Below the pieces are notes generated by a model. The model did no database searches. It was not told the origin of the DNA and was given only the letters and a program-made list of their open reading frames with translations. A stretch of 19,422 nt of DNA from JAIVGV01 sp035295985 (GTDB lineage Bacteria; Acidobacteriota; Blastocatellia; Pyrinomonadales; Pyrinomonadaceae): contig DATHBT010000023.1 in assembly GCA_035295985.1 (NCBI GenBank), positions 1-19,422 on the forward strand, read 5' to 3'. Shown one piece after another: positions 14,021 to 19,422 of this stretch (the stretch's first letter is position 1; each line of letters starts with the position of its first letter). The position numbers and the translations under genes were made by a program.

Positions 14021-15541
14021 TTAACGCCGCCGCCGCGGCGAAGTTTTACGGGTCGGCTCCGTGCGACCGCGCGCGTTCTTCGTCTGCGCCGCCTTACCTT
14101 TCGCGGCCTCGGCCTTCTGATTCTTCCCGCGCGCGGTCTTGCTCTCGGCCTTGCGGCCCGCCTTGCGCCCTTCCGGCTCGTCCTCTATGTCGTCCGACTC
14201 CTTCTCCTCCTCGCCGGCTGCGGCCTTGTCCTGGCCGTTCGCGTCGGACGCGCCGGTGTACAACTGCGGCTCGGCGCGCAGGTTCGCCGAAGGCATCAGT
14301 TGGCGGCGCGTCTGGCCGGGCGCGCCGAGCGGGGCGGGGCGGTGCTGCGCGAGCAGTTCGGTGAGCAGCGCGTCGGTCGACTGCTTCTGTTCCGATATGC
14401 GGCGGCCCTGCGTGAGGATGACGTAGATGAAGGGGCCGGCGTCCTCCGTGAACGCGATGCCGGCGAGGTTCGACATCCCGCCGTCCGTGTCCGTGAGCGT
14501 GCCCGTCTTGCCCACGGCCGCGCACTGGTAGGCCGTGCCCTCAAGACGCTTACGCAGCGTGCCCCAGTCGCATGAGGCGACGGGCATCACGTCCTCGATC
14601 TTCAAGCCGTGGCGGTTGACCTCGTCGGCGAGCGCGCGGATGACGGCGGCGATGCCGCGCGGCGTCATCCGGTTAACTTCGAGGCCGGAGCAGGTTTCGA
14701 GATAGACCTGCTCCGCCGGCAGCTTCAACTCCGTGACGAGGAAGCGCTGCAACTCCGCGGGGCCGCCGAACTGCTCGCAGATGTGGTCGGCGACGAAGTT
14801 GTTCGAGTGCGCGTTCATGTAGAGCAGGACTTCGCGCAGCGGGTTCGAGTGGACTTTGAACAGCTCGCTGCCCGCCGCCTGCTCGGCCGCGCCCGTCTCC
14901 TTCTGCCCGAGCTTCATAGCGTCGGCCGTGCGCTTGGCGGAGTCGTCGGGCTTCTCGCTGTAGTTGAACGAAAAGCCGGGCGTGGCGAGGATTTTGTCGC
15001 GCACACGCTCGATGCCGCGCGCCTTGAGTTCGCGGCGGACGACGTTGGCGGCGAAGTCGCCGAAGCTCGGGTCTTGGCCGTCGAGGTAGAGCGAGCCGTC
15101 GAGCCGCTTCTGTTTGGGATCGACCCCGCCCTCGGCGAAGACGCGCGTGACGAAGCGGTGGTCGGGGCCGAAGCGGCGCAACGCGACGAGCGTGGTGGCG
15201 AGCTTCAGGAGCGAGGCGGGGTTGAAGGTGGTGTCGGCGTTGAGCGACGCATAGACGCGCCGGCCGTCGAAGCTGCGGACGAAGACGCCGTGCCCCTCGG
15301 GCGCCTCGCCGCGCGCGCCGTACCACACGGCCACGTCGTAAACGGGCGCGGAGGGCGGCGGCGGGAGTGCTTCGGGGCCGAGCGAGGAGGTGTGCGTCGT
15401 GCCCAGAGACTGCTTGACGCGCTCGGCGAGCTGCTGGCCCGCCTGTTTGACGCGCGTCAGCGTGTAGGGGTACGCGGTCAGGACTGCGACGACGAGCGCG
15501 CCCAGAACGAGCAGCGCGTAAACGGGCCTTTTTGAATGCAC
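14021..15541 (-). CDS. dacB: D-alanyl-D-alanine carboxypeptidase/endopeptidase, PBP4 (S13) family
   Basis: This 506-residue penicillin-binding protein would trim or cleave peptidoglycan cross-bridges in the periplasm. An N-terminal anchor or uncleaved signal helix (residues 7-24) is followed by a catalytic domain carrying all three S13 motifs: SxxK as SLLK (110-113, nucleophile S110), SxN as SNN (246-248) and KTG (345-347). Family segments YLDGQDPSFGDF, TCSGLEVNRMTP and SNLAGIAFT are visible. The accessory insert between SxxK and SxN is present. After residue ~420 the protein adds an acidic stretch (GEEEKESDDIEDEPEG) and then a strongly basic Lys/Arg/Ala tail ending SPRRRR, not part of the enzyme fold. 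The start is GTG (15541), the only candidate before an in-frame stop. The gene diverges from the prepilin peptidase across 153 nt. Confidence 0.92.
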   Translation of the reverse strand: MHSKRPVYALLVLGALVVAVLTAYPYTLTRVKQAGQQLAERVKQSLGTTHTSSLGPEALPPPPSAPVYDVAVWYGARGEAPEGHGVFVRSFDGRRVYASLNADTTFNPASLLKLATTLVALRRFGPDHRFVTRVFAEGGVDPKQKRLDGSLYLDGQDPSFGDFAANVVRRELKARGIERVRDKILATPGFSFNYSEKPDDSAKRTADAMKLGQKETGAAEQAAGSELFKVHSNPLREVLLYMNAHSNNFVADHICEQFGGPAELQRFLVTELKLPAEQVYLETCSGLEVNRMTPRGIAAVIRALADEVNRHGLKIEDVMPVASCDWGTLRKRLEGTAYQCAAVGKTGTLTDTDGGMSNLAGIAFTEDAGPFIYVILTQGRRISEQKQSTDALLTELLAQHRPAPLGAPGQTRRQLMPSANLRAEPQLYTGASDANGQDKAAAGEEEKESDDIEDEPEGRKAGRKAESKTARGKNQKAEAAKGKAAQTKNARGRTEPTRKTSPRRRR

Positions 15542-15694
15542 AACTCCCCCCGCGAACGCCGTATGAAATTAACTCTTCCGCAATTTTCTCCGAGGCTTTA
15601 ATATTCGTGGAGTACGCGCCGCGCGTCAAGCGATGCGCGCCGCGACATCCGAACCGCTCCGCCGAATCCCGCGAAGAACTTCGTCACGATCCCG

Positions 15695-16576
15695 ATGCCG
15701 CTTCTGCAAAACCTTCTCCCGGCGGGCGAGCTGCAACTCGTCCCCTTCCCCGTCGCGCTCGTCTTCGTGACGGCGCTCGGCGCGATGATCGGCAGCTTCC
15801 TGAACGTCGTCATCCACCGCCTGCCGCGCGAGGAGTCGGTCGTCTTCCCCTCGTCGCGCTGCCCGGCGTGCGGCGCGGCGATCAGGCCCTACGACAACAT
15901 CCCCGTGCTGAGCTGGGTGGTGCTGCGGGGGCGTTGCCGCTCCTGCAAGACCGCGATCAACGCGCGCTACCCGGCCGTCGAGCTGCTGACCGCGCTTCTC
16001 TTCGCGCTCGTCCTGTTCCAGCAGGGGTTGACCGTCGGCCTGCTGCCCGATCTCGTCTTCACGGCCGCGCTCGTCGCGCTCGTCTTCATCGACGCCGAGC
16101 ACATGCTATTGCCCGATCTGATCACGCTGCCCGGCGTCGGCTTCGCGCTCGTCGCGCGCGCGCTCGTCCCTAACCTCTACGGCGTCGAGTTCCTGCGCGA
16201 AGGCGCGCTGGCGGGCTGGCCGGACGCCGGGCTGTCGCTCACGAACGCCGTGATGGGCGCGCTCGTCGGCGGCGGCTCGCTGTGGCTCGTCGGCTGGCTG
16301 TGGGAGCGCGTGCGGGGCGTGGAGGCGATGGGCCTCGGCGACGTGAAGATGATGTTCATGGTGGGCGCGTACCTCGGCTGGCCGCTCACGCTCGTGACGC
16401 TCTTCCTCGGCGTCGTCGCGGGCGCGCTCACGGGCGTCGCACTGATGCTCCGGCGCGGCGAGCGCGACATGCGGATGCTGCTCCCCTTCGGCATCTTCCT
16501 CGGCGCGGGCGCGTTCGCCTCGCTCCTCGCCGGCCGCGCGATTGTCGGGTGGTACGTCAGCCGCTTCCTGCCTTGA
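15695..16576 (+). CDS. pilD: Type IV prepilin peptidase (leader peptidase/N-methyltransferase)
   Basis: This 293-residue polytopic inner-membrane aspartic protease removes the leader of type IV prepilins and type II secretion pseudopilins and methylates the new N-terminus. The N-terminal part has GSFLNVVIHRLP followed by a cytoplasmic zinc-type tetracysteine motif: CPAC (C56, C59) and CRSC (C81, C84), the usual mark of the bifunctional enzyme. The two catalytic aspartates are D133 in FIDAEHMLLPD and D216 in GLGDVKMM. About eight hydrophobic segments follow the expected pattern. The ATG at 15695 has only a weak ribosome-binding site. No pilin or secretion genes are adjacent. The last 20 bases overlap the 3' end of the convergent phosphoesterase gene. 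Confidence 0.96.
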   Translation: MPLLQNLLPAGELQLVPFPVALVFVTALGAMIGSFLNVVIHRLPREESVVFPSSRCPACGAAIRPYDNIPVLSWVVLRGRCRSCKTAINARYPAVELLTALLFALVLFQQGLTVGLLPDLVFTAALVALVFIDAEHMLLPDLITLPGVGFALVARALVPNLYGVEFLREGALAGWPDAGLSLTNAVMGALVGGGSLWLVGWLWERVRGVEAMGLGDVKMMFMVGAYLGWPLTLVTLFLGVVAGALTGVALMLRRGERDMRMLLPFGIFLGAGAFASLLAGRAIVGWYVSRFLP

Positions 16577-17420
16577 TACGCAGCAGCACCACTTCCGGCG
16601 CGACGCGGAAGCGGACGGGGATGATGCTCGTGCCGACGCCGGTCGTGACGTACAGGTGGCGCGAGCCTTCGATCACGTGCCCGGCCGCGAAGCGCTGGCC
16701 GTAGCGCGAAGGCACGACGGGGCGGCCGAGCACGGGGAAGCGCACCTGACCGCCGTGCGTGTGGCCCGCGAGCGTGAGGGCGACGCGTTCAGGGATTTCC
16801 GTAAAAATGTCGGGGTTGTGAGTCAGGACGAAGACGGGCGAAGCATCGTCCGTCACCTTCGCGAGACTACCAGTCACGTCCGGCTTCCTCGTCCACAAGT
16901 CCGCGAGGCCGACGAGCCAGACCTGACGGCCGCCGTGCGTGAAGCTGACCGCGTCGTTCTCCAAGACGCGGACGCCCGCGCCTTCGAGCGCCCGCCAGAC
17001 CCTTTCGCCTCCCTCCCACCAGTCGTGGTTGCCGAGCACCGCGAAGGTTCCGTGCGCTGAGCGCAGTCCTTTCACCTTCTCCGCCGTCACCTCCGGGCCG
17101 ACGAACTCGCCGCCCGCCACGCCGCTGATGACGAAGTCGCCGAGCAGCACGACCGCGTCGGGCCGGAGACGGTTAATCTCTTCGACCAGCCCGTCGAGCT
17201 TCGCGGCGTCGATGTGGGGCGAACCCGTGTGAATGTCGGAGACGACGGCAAGCCGCAGCTCGCCCGCCTCGGCCGGCCAGCGCGGGAGGCTCAGCCCGAC
17301 TTCCCTGACGACGAGTCGATCCGGCTCGATGACGAACGCCCACAGCGCGAGCAGCGCCGCGACGGCGAGCAGCGCGATGAAGACTTTGAGAGCTAGCCGC
17401 TTCCTTCTCAAAACAGTCAC
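16557..17420 (-). CDS. Membrane-anchored metallophosphoesterase (calcineurin-like, YkuE/YaeI type)
   Basis: This 287-residue protein has one N-terminal transmembrane helix (about 10-31) and a calcineurin-like phosphoesterase domain exposed beyond it. The binuclear metal-site motifs are complete: VSDIHTGS (D62, H64), LLGDFV (D95), LGNHDWW (N131, H132, D133), THNPD (H201) and AGHTHGGQ (H220, H222). This layout matches the YkuE/YaeI group, whose proven members hydrolyse UDP-diacylglucosamine-like lipids or other phosphoesters; the substrate here is unknown. The start is a GTG (17420) with no strong ribosome-binding site, giving MTVLRRKRLALKVF with a basic lead-in to the helix. The gene is convergent with the prepilin peptidase and overlaps it by 20 bp. 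Confidence 0.92.
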   Translation of the reverse strand: MTVLRRKRLALKVFIALLAVAALLALWAFVIEPDRLVVREVGLSLPRWPAEAGELRLAVVSDIHTGSPHIDAAKLDGLVEEINRLRPDAVVLLGDFVISGVAGGEFVGPEVTAEKVKGLRSAHGTFAVLGNHDWWEGGERVWRALEGAGVRVLENDAVSFTHGGRQVWLVGLADLWTRKPDVTGSLAKVTDDASPVFVLTHNPDIFTEIPERVALTLAGHTHGGQVRFPVLGRPVVPSRYGQRFAAGHVIEGSRHLYVTTGVGTSIIPVRFRVAPEVVLLRIKAGSG

Positions 17421-17491
17421 AAGTCTCGGCGAGCAGCGCCTGCTAAAAAGTTTGTGACCAATAGTGGTTTGCGGATCAGTGCGCGGGTGGC

Positions 17492-17567
17492 GGTCAGTAC
17501 CGCCCGCGGTAGCGGGCGGTTGCTCGCCGGTGTCGCGGCCCGCCCGCTACCGCAGGCGGTACTGACC
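17492..17567. repeat. 28-bp-arm inverted repeat downstream of the ubiD-family gene
   Basis: Arms 17492-17519 and 17540-17567 are complementary at 27 of 28 positions around a 20-nt loop. The arms have the form GGTCAGTACCGCC...GCGGTAGCGGGCGG. The left arm with one flanking base also folds on itself (ACCGCCCGC and GCGGGCGGT around GGTA), so both small and large hairpins are possible. There is no T-tract. It lies in the 169-nt gap between two minus-strand genes and looks like a dispersed intergenic repeat rather than a plain terminator. Confidence 0.85.
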
Positions 17568-17589
17568 TGCACTCCCAACCGAAGGTGTC

Positions 17590-19362
17590 CTAATCGGCAT
17601 TGACCAATCCGTCAGGGAAATACTCGCGCCAGCGCCGGTCAACCAACTCCCCGATGTCGGGCCTGACGACCAGCTCGTCCGGGTAGCCGGGCTTCATTCG
17701 CGCGTCGATGACGACTGGCGGCGTGTAGGAGACGTGGTGGCGGACGACGCGCGTCCCGGCTGCGTGAATGTCTGACGCCGGCTCGAAGCGCGTCCAGGTG
17801 GCCCAGAGAAAGTCGGGGCTTGAGCGCGCGACCGTCGCGTCGTCGTGGAGGACGACGAGCGGCCAGCCTTTGAAAACTTCCTCGCGCGCGAGCCGCGCGG
17901 CCCGCTCCGGGTCTTCCGCGAACGGGCGGCCTTCGACGACGAGGCAGCCGCCGCAGAAGACTTCGGCACGCGAGACGCCCGCCGGCAGTTCGCCCTGAAA
18001 CTCGCGCGGGAGTTCACGCACCTGGTCGCCCAGGCCGAGCAGGACGGCCTTGCTGCCCTCGTTGATTTTGCCACTCGTGTAGTCGAGCGTGTCCATCGAG
18101 ACGTTCGAGAAGACGAACAGGTCTGTCTCGAAGCGCGCGCGGGCGAGGACGTGCTCGAACAGCTTCTTGAAGTCTCTTAAATCCTGCGGCGTGTCGGTGA
18201 GCAGGAGGAATTTGGTGAGCGAGAGCTGCCCCTCGCCGAGGATGCGGAAGGCGGAGACGAGCGCCTCGCGGCGGTAGCGCTCGCGGACGACCGCGGCGGC
18301 GAGCGAGTGGAACCCCGTCTCGCCGTAAGACCACAGGTCGCGCACGCTCGGCATCACGAGCGGGAAGAGCGGCGAGAGGAGCTGTTGCAGATAATCACCG
18401 ATGAAGAAGTCTTCCTGACGGGGCTTCCCGACGACGGTCGCCGGGTAGATCGCGTCTTTGCGGTGATAGACCGCCTCGACGTGGAAGACCGGGTAGTCGT
18501 GTTGGAGCGAGTAGTAGCCGTAGTGATCGCCGAACGGGCCTTCCGGCCGTCGCTCGCGCGGCGGGACGCGGCCGACGAGCGCGAGCTCTGCCTCCGCGAC
18601 GAGCCGGTGCGGGTGGTCGAGCGGGTTCGTCACCATCCTGATCTTCTCGCCGGCGAGGACGGAGGCGAGGACGAGTTCCGGCACGTCTTCCGGGAGCGGC
18701 GCGATGGCCGAGAGGATGAGCGCGGGCGGGCCGCCGAGGAAGACGGAGACGGGGAGCGCCCGGCCCGCCGCCTCGGCCTCGTGGTAGTGGAAGCCGCCGC
18801 CCTTGTGAATCTGCCAGTGGAGGCCCGTGGTCTCGGCGTCGTGGCGCTGCATGCGGTACATGCCGAGGTTGTGCTTGCCCGTCTTTGGGTGCTCCGTGTA
18901 AACGAGCGGAAGGGTGAAGAAAGGGCCGCCGTCCTCCTGCCATGTCGTGATGATGGGCAGCTCGTCGAGACGCGCCGGCCGCTCGACCGCTTCGAGCACG
19001 GGCGCGCGGCCGACCTTCTTCGTACCCAGCTTCAACGCTTCGACGGCGAGGCCGCGCTGCTTCCACAACTCCGCCGGCCGCGGCGGCAACAGGCTCTCGG
19101 CGAGGTGTACGACTTCCCTGACGAGCCTTTCGGGCTTCGGGCCGAAGGCGAGTTCTATGCGGCGGGCCGTGCCGAAGAGGTTGGTGACGACCGGGTAGGT
19201 GCTCCCCTTCACGCGCCGGAAGAGAAGCGCCGGCCCGCCCCGCCCGATTACGCGGCGGTGGACTTCGGCCAGTTCGAGGTAGGGATCGACTTCGGCCTCG
19301 ACCGTTACGAGATCGCCCTCCCTGGCAAGGAGGGCGAGGAATGAACGCAGGTTCCGGTGCAT
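17590..19362 (-). CDS. ubiD: UbiD-family prenylated-FMN decarboxylase
   Basis: This 590-residue enzyme of the UbiD family decarboxylates an aromatic or polyprenyl-aromatic acid using prenylated FMN. Recognisable elements are the N-terminal LRSFLALLAREGDLVTV..EVDPYLE, the cofactor/metal region NLGMYRMQRHD (N165, R170), IHKGGG (H186) and an AEAELAL glutamate. The active-site motif is EGPFGDHYGYYS (E274, D279), followed by DFFIGDYLQQLLSPLFP and a C-terminal domain. The length is above the ~500 residues of ubiquinone-pathway UbiD and near that of the larger menaquinone-associated group, so a quinone-pathway role is plausible but unproven. I chose the ATG at 19362 (MHRNLRSFL); an earlier TTG at 19398 adds 12 residues without family character. 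No UbiX flavin prenyltransferase lies in the window. Confidence 0.92.
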   Translation of the reverse strand: MHRNLRSFLALLAREGDLVTVEAEVDPYLELAEVHRRVIGRGGPALLFRRVKGSTYPVVTNLFGTARRIELAFGPKPERLVREVVHLAESLLPPRPAELWKQRGLAVEALKLGTKKVGRAPVLEAVERPARLDELPIITTWQEDGGPFFTLPLVYTEHPKTGKHNLGMYRMQRHDAETTGLHWQIHKGGGFHYHEAEAAGRALPVSVFLGGPPALILSAIAPLPEDVPELVLASVLAGEKIRMVTNPLDHPHRLVAEAELALVGRVPPRERRPEGPFGDHYGYYSLQHDYPVFHVEAVYHRKDAIYPATVVGKPRQEDFFIGDYLQQLLSPLFPLVMPSVRDLWSYGETGFHSLAAAVVRERYRREALVSAFRILGEGQLSLTKFLLLTDTPQDLRDFKKLFEHVLARARFETDLFVFSNVSMDTLDYTSGKINEGSKAVLLGLGDQVRELPREFQGELPAGVSRAEVFCGGCLVVEGRPFAEDPERAARLAREEVFKGWPLVVLHDDATVARSSPDFLWATWTRFEPASDIHAAGTRVVRHHVSYTPPVVIDARMKPGYPDELVVRPDIGELVDRRWREYFPDGLVNAD

Positions 19363-19370
19363 CGACTGAG

Positions 19371-19398
19371 AATGTAACCGGAAAGATCGCGTCGGCAA
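19371..19398 (-). promoter_or_regulatory. Weak candidate promoter just upstream of the ubiD-family gene
   Basis: TTGCCG (19398-19393) and TACATT (19376-19371) on the minus strand are 16 nt apart. If real, transcription would begin within a few bases of the ATG at 19362, giving an almost leaderless mRNA, in line with the absence of a Shine-Dalgarno there. The consensus match is only moderate. Confidence 0.25.
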
Positions 19399-19422
19399 AA
19401 CAACGGGCAGGCAGCGAATGGA

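Noticed and set aside
13752..14575. Plus-strand open frames crossing the glycosyltransferase-dacB gap and the dacB antisense strand
   Set aside because: They run through the inverted-repeat element and then the antisense of dacB, with no recognisable protein character.
18307..19344. 345-codon open frame on the plus strand opposite the ubiD-family gene
   Set aside because: Its protein is a low-complexity Arg/Glu/Val/Ala mixture typical of the antisense of GC-rich genes, and the opposite strand is a clear enzyme.

Overview
The window is GC-rich chromosomal DNA from a Gram-negative bacterium. Evidence for an outer membrane is a TolC-type outer-membrane efflux protein and an LPS-core-type glycosyltransferase. 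The gene content, the Arg/Pro/Ala-rich secreted proteins and the heavy use of TTG and GTG starts would fit the Acidobacteriota (Blastocatellia-like). That placement is inferred from overall style, not from a marker gene. I see no insertion sequence, phage gene, CRISPR array or rRNA. Almost every long open frame opposite a gene is a shadow caused by high GC.

Region 1 (1-4336, minus strand) is a metal-chelatase cluster. A ChlI-ChlD fusion ATPase comes first, followed by a protein matching only the C-terminal half of the large CobN/BchH subunit. One base of overlap then leads into a gene whose first 63 codons look like the N-terminus of the same large subunit. The large subunit therefore appears to be split in two, with the halves encoded in reversed order. 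This is the most unusual thing in the window. A TVP38/TMEM64-family membrane protein (4425-5132) and a secreted low-complexity protein (5232-6383) lie upstream on the same strand.

Region 2 (6481-10464, minus strand) is a glycolytic operon in the order gap, pgk, tpiA, secG, tRNA-Leu(GAG), terminator, driven by a good sigma70-type promoter at 10437-10464. The gap-pgk and pgk-tpiA junctions are filled by AT-richer inverted repeats built from short iterated words. Neither pgk nor tpiA has a Shine-Dalgarno sequence next to its start.

Region 3 (10372-13990, plus strand) holds a divergent intergenic region with a 43-bp imperfect palindrome. It is followed by a TolC-family gene with a strong terminator, a GT2 glycosyltransferase with its own promoter, and a nested inverted-repeat element that separates it from the convergent next gene.

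Region 4 (14021-19362) holds a PBP4-type D-Ala-D-Ala carboxypeptidase (minus) diverging from a prepilin peptidase (plus). The prepilin peptidase overlaps tail-to-tail with a membrane-anchored metallophosphoesterase (minus). A 28-bp-arm inverted repeat and a UbiD-family decarboxylase (minus) follow. These are mostly housekeeping functions of envelope and cofactor metabolism and do not form one pathway.
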